Source: Chitinimonas sp. BJYL2 (GTDB lineage Bacteria; Pseudomonadota; Gammaproteobacteria; Burkholderiales; Chitinimonadaceae). Taken from it: a stretch of 64,000 nucleotides of DNA. The translations under genes were made by a program, and so were the position numbers. How positions within the stretch are numbered: the stretch's first letter is position 1; the number at the start of each line of letters is the position of its first letter. The notes beneath the pieces are model-generated. The model was given only the letters and a program-made list of their open reading frames with translations. It was not told the origin of the DNA and ran no database searches. Positions 8,184 through 16,291 of the stretch are shown here, piece by piece. Location: NCBI RefSeq assembly GCF_027257935.1, contig NZ_JANZKW010000005.1, forward strand, positions 124,001 through 188,000, given 5' to 3'.

Positions 8184-9103
8184 AACGCGTCCTCATTACC
8201 CCGGCTTCGGCACCCTACTGGCTGCTCTCGCCCTTCCTGATCCTGTTTGCGGTTTTCGGCCTGTTCCCCCTGCTGTTCTCGCTGGTCCTGGCTTTCAGCC
8301 GCTGGGAGCCGACCAGCGGACTGGGAGCCATGGAATGGGTCGGCATCGGCAACTTTGTCTTCGCGCTGCAAGACGAGTGGTTCTGGAAGTCGCTGTTCAA
8401 CACCTTGTGGCTCGGCGTGGCCAGCGCGCTGCCCCAACATCTGGTGGCCATCCCGCTCGCCTGCGCACTCAATGGCATGTTGCAGCGTTCGCGCAATCTG
8501 CTGGTCGGCGTGTACTTCATGCCTTACATCACCTCGACCGTCGCCATCGCCATCCTGTTCAGCTCGCTGTTCTCGACCGACTACGGCCTGATCAATGCCG
8601 CCATCGGCGCGCTGCGGGAGCTGCCCCTGCTGTCCGCCATCCTGCCGGCTAGCGCCATCGACTGGCTCAACGACCCGGATCGCCTCAAGCCGGCCATTGC
8701 CACCGTGGTGTTCTGGCGCTTTGTCGGCTTCAACGCCGTGCTGTACCTGGCCGCCTTGCAGACCATTCCCCGCGACCTGTACGAGGCCGCGACCATGGAT
8801 GGTGCCAGCCGCTGGCAGCAGTTCCGCTACATCACCCTGCCGGGCCTGCGCGCGATGATGCTGTTCGGGATCACGCTCTCCATCATTGGCAGCCTGCAGC
8901 TGTTTGAAGAGCCCTTCATCCTCACCAACGGCCGCGGCGGTAATGACCAGGCCGGCATGACCAGTGCGGTGTACCTGTATCGACTGGCCTTCGACTTCAA
9001 TGATTTCGGCGCCGCCAGCGCCATGTCCTGGCTGCTGTTTGCCCTGCTGGCCATGGCCACGGTCGCCACCCATCGCGCCTTCGGCGAGGGACGCAAGCTA
9101 TGA
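8180..9103 (+). CDS. ABC sugar transporter permease (MalF/UgpA type)
   Basis: A 307-residue inner-membrane permease starting at an ATG that overlaps the previous stop (ATGA). It has about six hydrophobic segments, beginning with W-L-L-S-P-F-L-I-L-F-A-V-F-G-L-F-P. The cytoplasmic EAA loop that contacts the ATPase is visible as E-A-A-T-M-D-G-A-S-R-W-Q-Q-F. With the next gene it would form the heterodimeric channel of a carbohydrate-uptake (CUT1) importer. Confidence 0.92.
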   Translation: MKRVLITPASAPYWLLSPFLILFAVFGLFPLLFSLVLAFSRWEPTSGLGAMEWVGIGNFVFALQDEWFWKSLFNTLWLGVASALPQHLVAIPLACALNGMLQRSRNLLVGVYFMPYITSTVAIAILFSSLFSTDYGLINAAIGALRELPLLSAILPASAIDWLNDPDRLKPAIATVVFWRFVGFNAVLYLAALQTIPRDLYEAATMDGASRWQQFRYITLPGLRAMMLFGITLSIIGSLQLFEEPFILTNGRGGNDQAGMTSAVYLYRLAFDFNDFGAASAMSWLLFALLAMATVATHRAFGEGRKL

Positions 9104-9930
9104 GCCTCTCCAGACACACCATGACCCCGCTGGGTGCCCGCCTGCTGGTCGGCCTGGGCGCCGTGCTGATGATCCTGCCGTTCTACGTGATGTTCGTGTT
9201 CGCCACGCATTCACGGACCGAGATCTTCGCGGTGCCGCCACCGCTATGGTTCGGCAACGATCTGCTCGCCAACTTTGCCATCCTCACCGAGCGCATCCCG
9301 TTCTGGCGCAATCTGGGATGGAGCCTCTATGTCGCCCTGATCTCCACAGCGCTCACGCTGCTGTTCTGCTCCATGGGTGGCTACGCCTTTGCGATGTTCG
9401 AGTTCCGCTTCAAGAAGCCACTGTTCGGCCTGGTGCTCGGCACCATGCTGCTCCCTAGCTTCATGAGCATGATCCCCAGTTTCATGATCATGGACCTGCT
9501 GGGTTGGATCGATCAGCCGCGCGCGCTCTATCTGCCTGGCGCCGCCAGTGCATTCGGCATCTTCCTGATGCGCCAGTACGTGAGCAGTGCGGTCCCGCGT
9601 GAACTCATCGAGGCCGCGCGCATGGATGGCTGCAGCGAGATGGGCATCTATGCCCGCATCGTGCTGCCGCTGCTCAAACCGGCATTGGGCACCTTGGGCC
9701 TGATTGCCTTCATCGGCAGCTGGAACAACTTTGTCGGCCCGCTGATCGTGATGCGTACGCCCGAAAACTTCACCCTGCCGCTGGCCCTGCGCCTGCTGCA
9801 GAACCCGGTCGACACCGAGTGGGGCGCACTGATTGCCGGTGCGGCCATTGCCACCGTGCCCCTGATCGCCCTGTTCGCCCTTGCCTCGCGCCAGCTGATC
9901 GCCGGCTTGACCGCAGGCGCTGTGAAATAG
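9100..9930 (+). CDS. ABC sugar transporter permease (MalG/UgpE type)
   Basis: A 276-residue partner permease, again linked by an ATGA overlap. It opens with the MalG-type layout: a hydrophobic helix, then a periplasmic segment with F-A-T-H-S-R-T-E-I-F, and five further membrane segments. The EAA loop reads E-A-A-R-M-D-G-C-S-E-M-G-I-Y. It pairs with the preceding permease; the shared ATPase is encoded after the GH1 gene. Confidence 0.92.
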   Translation: MSLSRHTMTPLGARLLVGLGAVLMILPFYVMFVFATHSRTEIFAVPPPLWFGNDLLANFAILTERIPFWRNLGWSLYVALISTALTLLFCSMGGYAFAMFEFRFKKPLFGLVLGTMLLPSFMSMIPSFMIMDLLGWIDQPRALYLPGAASAFGIFLMRQYVSSAVPRELIEAARMDGCSEMGIYARIVLPLLKPALGTLGLIAFIGSWNNFVGPLIVMRTPENFTLPLALRLLQNPVDTEWGALIAGAAIATVPLIALFALASRQLIAGLTAGAVK

Positions 9931-10032
9931 CCTCAAGGAATGCGTGCTGCCACCCATACCGCAGCGCTGCGCGAGGATGGCGGCAACGATCGCCCCAACA
10001 ACATCATTTCTTACCCAGAACAGATCAAGCCC

Positions 10033-11370
10033 ATGTCCGATCCGACCCGCTCGCTTACCTTTCCGCCCGACTTTGTCTGGGGTGTTTCCACCAGTGCCTT
10101 CCAGATCGAGGGCGCCGCCAAGCTCGACGGCAAAGGCCCGTCCATCTGGGATCGCTTCTGCGAGCAGCCCGGCGTGATTGCCGATGCCAGCAACGGTGAC
10201 ATCGCTTGCGACCACTACCACCGCTGGGCCGACGATCTGGACCTGATCCGGGATCTGGGCGTCGATGCCTACCGCTTCTCGATCTGCTGGCCGCGCGTCC
10301 AACCGATGGGTCACGGCGCATGGAACGAGAAGGGGCTGGATTTTTACGAGCGCCTCATCGATGGCATGCTGGCTCGGGGCCTGCAGGCCCATGCCACGCT
10401 GAACCACTGGGATCTGCCACAGGGCCTGCAGGATCAAGGCGGCTGGCATGCGCGCAGTACGGTGGATCATTTCGTCGAGTACGCGCTGATGATCCAGCGC
10501 CGTTTCGGCGACCGCCTCTCCTCCATCGTCACCCATAACGAACCCTGGGTAGCCGCCATGCTCGGCCATCATCAGGGCATCTTCGCCCCCGGCATCAAGG
10601 ACGAAGCCCACGCCATCCAGGTATCGCATCACCTGCTGCTCAGCCATGGCCGTGCCGTTCAGGCGCTGCGTGCCGAGGGCACCCAGGCCAAGCTGGGCAT
10701 CGTGCTGAATCTTGCCCCCATGCACCCGGCCACGCACAGCGAGGCCGACCGCGCCAAGGCGCGCCTCGAAGATGGCAAGCTGCTCCGCTGGTATACCGAC
10801 CCGCTATGCCACGGCCACTACCCCGCCGATGTACTGGCCGCGCTGGGTGACAAGGCACCTGTCGTCCACGCAGGTGATATGGACGATATCCGTCAGCCCA
10901 TCGATTTCCTCGGCGTGAACTACTACTCGCGCTCGGTACAGAGTGCCGACGGCCACTGGGATCCTAAAGCCGCCGGCAAGGAAGTCAGCGAAATGGGCTG
11001 GGAAGTCTACCCCGCCGGCTTGACTGAGCTCTTGCAGCGTCTGCACCGTGACTACCCGATGCTGCCCAGCCTGTGGATCACCGAAAACGGCGGTGCCTTC
11101 CCTGATCCCTGGGTGGGTGGACAGGTGCAGGACGAAGCACGGGTGCGCTATCTGCAAGACCATATCGCCGCCGTGCGCATCGCCATCGATAGCGGCGTGC
11201 CGGTGGGCGCCTATATGGTGTGGAGCCTGATGGACAACTTCGAGTGGGCTTCGGGCTACGAAAAGCGTTTCGGCATCGTGCATGTGGACTACGCCACCCA
11301 GCAACGCACCCTCAAGGACAGCGCACTCTGGTATCGCGCCTTCCTGCAACGCCAGCATCAAGGAGCCTGA
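10033..11370 (+). CDS. GH1 family beta-glucosidase
   Basis: A 445-residue glycoside hydrolase family 1 enzyme that would hydrolyse imported beta-gluco-oligosaccharides in the cytoplasm. It has the N-terminal family signature F-x-W-G-V-S-T-S-A-F-Q-I-E-G-A, the acid/base glutamate at residue 170 in T-H-N-E-P-W, and the nucleophile glutamate at 351 in I-T-E-N-G-G. The substrate-site W-S-L-M-D-N-F-E-W block lies near the C-terminus. No signal peptide. The start at 10033 fits the family's usual N-terminus. An ATG at 9940 would add 31 unrelated residues with a ribosome site too close to be used. About 100 bases of untranslated gap precede it. Confidence 0.93.
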   Translation: MSDPTRSLTFPPDFVWGVSTSAFQIEGAAKLDGKGPSIWDRFCEQPGVIADASNGDIACDHYHRWADDLDLIRDLGVDAYRFSICWPRVQPMGHGAWNEKGLDFYERLIDGMLARGLQAHATLNHWDLPQGLQDQGGWHARSTVDHFVEYALMIQRRFGDRLSSIVTHNEPWVAAMLGHHQGIFAPGIKDEAHAIQVSHHLLLSHGRAVQALRAEGTQAKLGIVLNLAPMHPATHSEADRAKARLEDGKLLRWYTDPLCHGHYPADVLAALGDKAPVVHAGDMDDIRQPIDFLGVNYYSRSVQSADGHWDPKAAGKEVSEMGWEVYPAGLTELLQRLHRDYPMLPSLWITENGGAFPDPWVGGQVQDEARVRYLQDHIAAVRIAIDSGVPVGAYMVWSLMDNFEWASGYEKRFGIVHVDYATQQRTLKDSALWYRAFLQRQHQGA

Positions 11371-11371
11371 C

Positions 11372-12433
11372 ATGGCCCAACTTACGCTTCGCGGCATGCA
11401 CAAGCGCTATGGCGACACCCACATCATCAAGGGCATCGACCTGGATGTGCGCGATGGCGAGTTTCTGGTCTTTGTCGGCCCTTCCGGCTGCGGCAAAACC
11501 ACCACCTTGCGGATGATTGCCGGGCTGGAAGATATCAGCGAGGGGGAATTGCAGATCGATGGGCAGCGCGCCAACGATCTCCGTCCCGCCGACCGCGGCG
11601 CCGCCATGGTGTTCCAGAGCTACGCGCTTTATCCGCACATGACGGTGGCGGAGAACATGGGTTTTGCGCTCAAGATGGCCGGCGTGCCCAAGGCCGAGCG
11701 CGAAGCACAGGTGCGACGCACCGCCGACACCTTGCGCCTCACCGAGCTGCTGGATCGCCGCCCCGCCCAGCTCAGCGGCGGCCAGCGCCAGCGTGTGGCC
11801 ATCGGCCGCGCCATTGTGCGCAAACCCAAGGTGTTCCTGTTCGACGAACCGCTATCGAATCTGGATGCCTCGCTGCGGGTGGACATGCGCATCGAACTGG
11901 CACGGCTGCACAAGCAGCTTGGCGCCACCATGATCTATGTCACCCACGACCAGACCGAGGCCATGACACTGGGCGACCGGATTGCCGTGTTCCATCAGGG
12001 CCGCATCGAGCAGATCGGCTCGCCGCTAAGCCTGTATGAGCGCCCGGCGACCACCTTTGTGGCCAGCTTCATCGGCTCGCCCCGTATCAATCTGATCCCC
12101 CACCCCGAAGCCGATGCCCCGGCCGCCTACCGGCAACTGTGGGACAGCCTGAGCGCTACCCTGCCCGCCCAGACCCACACCATCGGCATCCGCCCGGAAC
12201 ACCTGCAACTGGCCGACCCGCATCAGGCTGGCATCCCCGCGCAGGTAGAGCTTGCCGAGCATCTGGGCGACATCACGCTGATCCATGCACGCGTCGAGGG
12301 GCTGGCCGGCACGGTCGTGCTCAAGCTCGGCGAGGCGGGGCGTCATCTCAGCCATGGCGCAGCCTTGCAACTGGCCGTACAAACCGCGCATGTGCACGGC
12401 TTCGACGCCGCAGGGCAACGCCTGGCCGATTGA
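11372..12433 (+). CDS. ABC sugar transporter ATP-binding protein (MsmK/UgpC/MalK type)
   Basis: A 353-residue ATPase. The start has AGGAG six bases upstream, directly after the GH1 stop. The Walker A motif G-P-S-G-C-G-K-T is at residues 36-43, followed by the Q-loop in M-V-F-Q-S-Y-A-L-Y-P-H, the signature L-S-G-G-Q, Walker B V-F-L-F-D-E-P and the switch histidine in Y-V-T-H-D-Q. A C-terminal regulatory/TOBE-like part of about 120 residues, with I-G-I-R-P-E-H, marks it as a carbohydrate-uptake ATPase. It completes the importer; its position after the hydrolase is unusual but occurs in such operons. Confidence 0.93.
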   Translation: MAQLTLRGMHKRYGDTHIIKGIDLDVRDGEFLVFVGPSGCGKTTTLRMIAGLEDISEGELQIDGQRANDLRPADRGAAMVFQSYALYPHMTVAENMGFALKMAGVPKAEREAQVRRTADTLRLTELLDRRPAQLSGGQRQRVAIGRAIVRKPKVFLFDEPLSNLDASLRVDMRIELARLHKQLGATMIYVTHDQTEAMTLGDRIAVFHQGRIEQIGSPLSLYERPATTFVASFIGSPRINLIPHPEADAPAAYRQLWDSLSATLPAQTHTIGIRPEHLQLADPHQAGIPAQVELAEHLGDITLIHARVEGLAGTVVLKLGEAGRHLSHGAALQLAVQTAHVHGFDAAGQRLAD

Positions 12434-12464
12434 GCCACACTTGGCGTTAACCCATCGCTACTCC

Positions 12465-12506
12465 ATGAAACAAGGGCTCTTGCTTGCGCAGGAGCCCTTG
12501 TTTCAT
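12465..12506. terminator. Long bidirectional terminator between ATPase and GH16 genes
   Basis: Perfect 15-base arms (12465-12479 and 12492-12506) are continued inward by further pairs to a loop of about four bases. The arms begin ATGAAAC and end GTTTCAT. It sits between convergent genes and would stop transcription from both sides. Confidence 0.8.
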
Positions 12507-12517
12507 CCGGGATATGC

Positions 12518-13378
12518 CTAGGGGCGTGCCTGATAGACGCGGGCGTGCTCGATCTCGAACTGGATCGGGAAGATGCTGTCGTCCACGGCACCGCCCAGAT
12601 CACCGCCAATGGCGATATTGAGGATCAGGTATTGCGGCCGGTCGAAGGGCCACTGGTTCACGCCCGTACCGGCGTTGACGTAGCGGAAATGCTCAACCCC
12701 ATCAATGCCGAAGCGGATGTCGTTGGTGGTCCACAGCATCTGGTAGTTATGGAAGGCCCCGCAGGCGTCCGGCACCTGGGTTGCCGCCCCCTTGCCGTTG
12801 CCGCCAGAACCGCTGGTGGTATGGACGGTGCTAAATACCTTGGTCGGCTCATGGCCGATCTGCTCCATGATGTCGAGCTCGCCCGCCGCAGGCCACTCAC
12901 CATTGCCCAGCATCCAGATCGCCGGCCAGCTGCCCTTGCCGCAAGGCAGCTTGGCACGCACCTCCACAAAACCATAAGTCCACTGCGCCTTGCCTTGGGT
13001 AAACAGGCGTGCCGAGCTGTATTTCTGGCCACCGTAATCGGGCATCGTCGTCAGGCTTTCCTTGCGCGCCGTGATGATCAGCTTGCCATCACGCACCACG
13101 CTGTTCTCCGCCCGCGCGCGGCTGTAATACTGCAGCTCGCGGTTATGCCAACCCAGTGCATTGCGGCCCGTGTCGTAATCCCAGCGGCTGGCATCCGGCA
13201 GACCTGGTACATCGAACTCATCCGCCCAGACCAGCTGATAGTTGGCCGGCACGGTCAGCGGTGTCGGTGCAGGTGCCGGAACGGGCGCAGGTACGACGGG
13301 GGCGGAGGTGCCGCCATCGGCACAGCCCGCCAGCAGCAGGCTCAGGACATATACAGCAGTGGACTTGGGCGGGTGCAT
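12518..13378 (-). CDS. GH16 family endo-beta-glucanase (laminarinase-type) lipoprotein
   Basis: A 286-residue glycoside hydrolase family 16 enzyme. The catalytic motif E-L-D-I-M-E places the nucleophile at residue 167 and the acid/base at 172, with the helper aspartate 169. The motif form with an inserted methionine is typical of laminarinase-type 1,3-beta-glucanases. A lipobox L-L-A-G-C predicts lipidation at Cys19, followed by a proline/alanine-rich linker (about residues 26-43), so the enzyme is likely displayed on an outer or periplasmic membrane face. The promoter contains LacI-type operator 3. It would cut polymeric glucan into oligosaccharides for the TonB receptor. Confidence 0.92.
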   Translation of the reverse strand: MHPPKSTAVYVLSLLLAGCADGGTSAPVVPAPVPAPAPTPLTVPANYQLVWADEFDVPGLPDASRWDYDTGRNALGWHNRELQYYSRARAENSVVRDGKLIITARKESLTTMPDYGGQKYSSARLFTQGKAQWTYGFVEVRAKLPCGKGSWPAIWMLGNGEWPAAGELDIMEQIGHEPTKVFSTVHTTSGSGGNGKGAATQVPDACGAFHNYQMLWTTNDIRFGIDGVEHFRYVNAGTGVNQWPFDRPQYLILNIAIGGDLGGAVDDSIFPIQFEIEHARVYQARP

Positions 13379-13413
13379 GGTTGTCTCTCTATCTGGTTTT
13401 TATGGAGACACTC

Positions 13414-13441
13414 ATTGTAATGAAACCGCTTTCACAAACAA
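13414..13441 (-). promoter_or_regulatory. Probable promoter of the GH16 gene
   Basis: On the minus strand TTGTTT (plus 13436-13441) and TACAAT (plus 13414-13419) are spaced by 16 bases. The spacer contains the LacI-type operator, so repressor binding would cover the promoter core. Confidence 0.6.
13421..13434. promoter_or_regulatory. LacI-type operator 3
   Basis: TGAAACCGCTTTCA differs from operators 1 and 2 by one base in the left arm. It lies between the -35 and -10 elements of the GH16 promoter. Confidence 0.8.
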
Positions 13442-13515
13442 GTAGAACCCAGCACCAACTGGCAGATTGCAAGGCGCATCCATCCCTGTTTCAAGCAGAA
13501 AACCATCACCGCTGC

Positions 13516-13550
13516 TTGCATTAATTCCACATTTCCATTAATTTGGAATT
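13516..13550 (+). promoter_or_regulatory. arsR promoter and probable ArsR operator
   Basis: TTGCAT (13516-13521) and TAATTT (13539-13544) are 17 bases apart, placing the transcription start at or near the ATG at 13551. An inverted repeat with arms AATTCCA (13523-13529) and TGGAATT (13544-13550) spans the promoter and is a candidate ArsR site. The sequence before the ATG is AT-rich with no ribosome site, suggesting a leaderless message. Confidence 0.55.
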
Positions 13551-13874
13551 ATGGAAAACAAAACTGCCGTCAATCTGCTTGGCGCCCTGGCCCAGGAAAC
13601 CCGCCTCGCCATCTTCCGCCTGCTGGTGCAGCAAGGCCCGAATGGCCTGCCAGCCGGCAAGATCGGCGAGCAGCTCGATCTCGCACCCGCCACGCTCTCA
13701 TTCCACCTCAAGGAACTGAGCCACGCCGGGCTTGCACAGGCACGCCAGGAAGGCCGCTTCATTTACTACTCGGCCGACTTTGCCGCCATCAATGCCCTGC
13801 TGGGTTTCCTGACCGAAAACTGCTGTGCCGGTAGTCAGTGCGATACCGACGCCAACGCAAAAACCTGCTGCTGA
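13551..13874 (+). CDS. arsR: ArsR-family metalloregulator
   Basis: A 107-residue winged-helix repressor of the ArsR/SmtB family. The recognition helix region reads L-D-L-A-P-A-T-L-S-F-H-L-K-E-L, and the wing Q-E-G-R-F-I-Y-Y. The metalloid site is probably C-terminal: cysteines 91, 92, 97, 106 and 107, similar to ArsR proteins that bind As(III) with C-terminal cysteines rather than the ArsR of plasmid R773. It is the first gene of an arsenic operon and is expected to repress it until arsenite binds. Confidence 0.9.
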   Translation: MENKTAVNLLGALAQETRLAIFRLLVQQGPNGLPAGKIGEQLDLAPATLSFHLKELSHAGLAQARQEGRFIYYSADFAAINALLGFLTENCCAGSQCDTDANAKTCC

Positions 13875-13892
13875 ACCCGAAAGGACATCACC

Positions 13893-14363
13893 ATGAAACG
13901 CCTGCATGTTCACATCTCGGTTGACGACCTCACCGCCAGCATCCGCTTCTACAACGCCCTGTTCGCTGCCGAGCCTACGGTCAGCAAGCCCGACTACGCC
14001 AAATGGATGCTCGATGATCCGCGCGTGAATTTCGCGATCTCGACGCGCTCGGCCAAGCACGGCGTCAACCATCTCGGCATCCAGGTCGATAGCGCTGAGG
14101 AGCTGGACGAGATCGCCGCGCGCGCGCAACAAGGCCAGCTACACGCCATCGCCGAACCTGGCGCCCAGTGCTGCTACGCGCAATCGAACAAACACTGGAT
14201 CACCGACCCCCAAGGGGTGGTCTGGGAGGCCTTCCACTCGATGGGGGAGGTCGCCGTCTACGGCAACACCCCCGAAACCGGCGACAGCTGCTGCGCCCCG
14301 GCAGCCAAGCCGCGCATCAAACTCGGCGAAGCCAGTTGCAGCACAGGCACTGGTTGCTGTTGA
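13893..14363 (+). CDS. arsI: ArsI/CadI-family C-As lyase (vicinal oxygen chelate fold)
   Basis: A 156-residue glyoxalase/bleomycin-resistance-fold protein. It has the metal ligands expected of ArsI (His5, His60, Glu112) and the vicinal cysteine pair 93-94 in Q-C-C-Y-A-Q-S-N-K-H-W that binds trivalent organoarsenicals. It ends in a cysteine-rich tail (S-C-C and G-C-C). ArsI cleaves the C-As bond of methylarsenite and aromatic arsenicals using Fe(II) and oxygen. The related CadI name is also used for such proteins, but the ars context favours ArsI. AAGGA precedes the start. Confidence 0.85.
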   Translation: MKRLHVHISVDDLTASIRFYNALFAAEPTVSKPDYAKWMLDDPRVNFAISTRSAKHGVNHLGIQVDSAEELDEIAARAQQGQLHAIAEPGAQCCYAQSNKHWITDPQGVVWEAFHSMGEVAVYGNTPETGDSCCAPAAKPRIKLGEASCSTGTGCC

Positions 14364-14397
14364 ACCCGATTTCCCACCTAGCCCCAAGCCCAAGACC

Positions 14398-14892
14398 ATG
14401 AGCGACAAAATCTACAACGTACTGTTCCTGTGCACGCACAACTCGGCGCGCAGCATTCTCTCCGAAGGCCTGCTGAACCAGATCGGCCAAGGCCGCTTCA
14501 AGGCATACAGCGCCGGCAGCATGCCCTCGGGCAAGGTCAACCCGTTTGCATTGGCCACGCTGGAGAAGCTGGGTATCGACACCACCGGCATGCGCAGCAA
14601 GACGTGGGATGAGTTTGCCGAAGCCGGGGCACCGCAGATGGACTTCATCTTCACCGTCTGCGATAACGCCGCCGGCGAAGTCTGCCCGATCTGGCCCGGC
14701 CACCCGACCACGGCACACTGGGGCTTTGCCGACCCCTCGGCCACCGAGGGCGACGATGCCGCCAAGCTGGCCGCCTTTGCTCACACGGCCAGCCTGATCA
14801 GCAACCGTCTGCGCCTGTTCACCAGCCTGCCGATCGACAAGCTCGACAAATTGGCACTCAAGGCCGAGTTGCAGCGGCTGGCGCAATCGTGA
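14398..14892 (+). CDS. arsC: Arsenate reductase (low-molecular-weight phosphatase type)
   Basis: A 164-residue ArsC of the low-molecular-weight tyrosine phosphatase fold. The active-site loop C-T-H-N-S-A-R-S starts at Cys12, and further conserved cysteines occur in T-V-C-D-N-A and E-V-C-P-I-W-P-G. It would reduce arsenate to arsenite through a cysteine relay. The downstream aqpS start overlaps its stop. Confidence 0.92.
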   Translation: MSDKIYNVLFLCTHNSARSILSEGLLNQIGQGRFKAYSAGSMPSGKVNPFALATLEKLGIDTTGMRSKTWDEFAEAGAPQMDFIFTVCDNAAGEVCPIWPGHPTTAHWGFADPSATEGDDAAKLAAFAHTASLISNRLRLFTSLPIDKLDKLALKAELQRLAQS

Positions 14893-15596
14893 GCTACAGC
14901 CTCTCTCGTCGCCTTGTCGCCGAGGCGCTGGGCACCGCCTTCCTGCTGGCCTGCGTGGTGGGTTCAGGCATCATGGCCGAGCGCCTGTCAGGCGGGAACA
15001 CCGCCTTGGCACTGCTGGCCAATGCCATCGCGACAGGCGGCGGCTTGATTGCGCTGATCCTTGCGTTCGGCGGTATCTCGGGCGCGCATTTCAACCCGGC
15101 AGTCTCGCTGAGCCTGTGGTGGCGGCGCGAGCTTGAGGGCCGTGAGCTGCTGCTGTATGTCGGCGCACAGGTCATCGGTGCCTTTGCGGGGGTCATTGCC
15201 GCCCATGCCATGTTCGGTGAGCCCGCGGTGTTCGCTTCGCAGCATGCACGCACCGGTATCAGCCAGTGGTGGAGCGAGTTTGTGGCCACCTTCGGCCTGC
15301 TGGCGGTCATCTTCGGCACAGCCCAGCAGCGACCCGCGGCCGTGCCCTACGCGGTGGCGGGCTACATCGTCGCCGCCTACTGGTTTACCGCCTCCACCTC
15401 GTTTGCCAACCCGGCGGTGACCTTGGCTCGAGCTGCCAGCGATACCTTTGCCGGCATTCGACCCATCGATGCGCCCCTGTTCATCATCGCGCAACTGGCC
15501 GGCGCAATGGCCGCCACGATGGTATTCGGCTGGCTGGTGAAACCCGAGGCAGCGGCAGCGCAGCCACAAGCTGAAGCACAGCGCCGATCTGCCTGA
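14889..15596 (+). CDS. aqpS: MIP-family aquaglyceroporin (AqpS type)
   Basis: A 235-residue major intrinsic protein with six hydrophobic segments and two NPA motifs, F-N-P-A-V-S and A-N-P-A-V-T. The GTG start overlaps the arsC stop (GTGA), implying translational coupling. In Sinorhizobium a comparable AqpS in an ars operon lets arsenite leave down its gradient, replacing an ArsB/Acr3 pump; no pump gene is seen here. The alanine/glutamine-rich C-terminal tail is probably cytoplasmic. Confidence 0.88.
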   Translation: MSYSLSRRLVAEALGTAFLLACVVGSGIMAERLSGGNTALALLANAIATGGGLIALILAFGGISGAHFNPAVSLSLWWRRELEGRELLLYVGAQVIGAFAGVIAAHAMFGEPAVFASQHARTGISQWWSEFVATFGLLAVIFGTAQQRPAAVPYAVAGYIVAAYWFTASTSFANPAVTLARAASDTFAGIRPIDAPLFIIAQLAGAMAATMVFGWLVKPEAAAAQPQAEAQRRSA

Positions 15597-15610
15597 TTGG
15601 ACCAAGCAAG

Positions 15611-15640
15611 AAAAAGGGGATGCCTGAGCATCCCCTTTTT
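15611..15640. terminator. Bidirectional rho-independent terminator
   Basis: Thirteen-base perfect arms (15611-15623 and 15628-15640) with loop CTGA, ending in T5 on both strands. It separates the convergent ars operon and ridA. Confidence 0.9.
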
Positions 15641-15660
15641 CATTGGCGTAACGCGAGATA

Positions 15661-16041
15661 TCAGCCCAGCACCATCACCGCATCCGCTTCCACCAGCGCG
15701 CCCTTGGGCAGCGCAGCCGCCTGGATCGCCGCGCGGGCGGGGTAAGGCGCGTGGAAGTACTGGCCCATGATTTCGTTGAGCAGCGCAAAGTTGCTCAGAT
15801 CGGTCACGAACACGCCCAGCTTGACGATGTCCTTGAGGTCGCCGCCCGAAGCACGGCATACCGCGCGCAGGTTCTCGAACACGCGGTGCGCCTGCGCCTC
15901 GAAGCCTTCGAGCATTTCACCCGAGGTCGGCTCCAGACCGATCTGGCCCGACAAGTAAACGGTGTTACCCACCTTTACAGCTTGCGAATAGGTACCCACG
16001 GCCTTGGGGGCGTGGTCGGTATGGATGATCTGTTTGGTCAT
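15661..16041 (-). CDS. ridA: RidA family enamine/imine deaminase
   Basis: A 126-residue RidA/YjgF protein. The opening segment [10 protein letters not shown] and V-Y-L-S-G-Q-I-G-L are typical. The conserved arginine needed for deaminase activity is in P-A-R-A-A-I-Q, with the following glutamate in V-E-A-D-A-V. RidA removes reactive 2-aminoacrylate released by pyridoxal-phosphate enzymes. Transcribed alone, convergent with the ars operon. Confidence 0.92.
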   Translation of the reverse strand: MTKQIIHTDHAPKAVGTYSQAVKVGNTVYLSGQIGLEPTSGEMLEGFEAQAHRVFENLRAVCRASGGDLKDIVKLGVFVTDLSNFALLNEIMGQYFHAPYPARAAIQAAALPKGALVEADAVMVLG

Positions 16042-16229
16042 GATGTGCTCGCTCGGGAAAAGGTAGGGGCCTTGATATCAACCCGGATCTGGTCCATCGC
16101 CCTGCGCCTGCTCGCCCGGCCATCTGACGAGTGCGGGTGGACCCATGCCCGCTATTGTCCCGGTTCGGCCCGAGCCTGCAAAGTGGTCCACCGTACGTCG
16201 GCCAGATCAAGATGAAGGCGAGCCATCGC

Positions 16230-16258
16230 TTGACGCCATAGAAGATTGATACTTTAAT
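16230..16258 (+). promoter_or_regulatory. Sigma-70 promoter of the GbsR-type regulator operon
   Basis: TTGACG (16230-16235) and TTTAAT (16253-16258) are 17 bases apart. The operator at 16258-16275 begins at the last base of the -10 element, so it would cover the transcription start. Confidence 0.65.
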
Positions 16259-16275
16259 TTCAGTAACGACAGAAA
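16258..16275. promoter_or_regulatory. Candidate GbsR-type operator A
   Basis: An 18-base inverted repeat, arms TTTCAGT and ACAGAAA with a 4-base spacer (6 of 7 positions paired). The right half and following TAAC are repeated at 17262-17279 upstream of the third gene of this cluster. Confidence 0.65.
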
Positions 16276-16291
16276 TAACGGAAACAGCATC

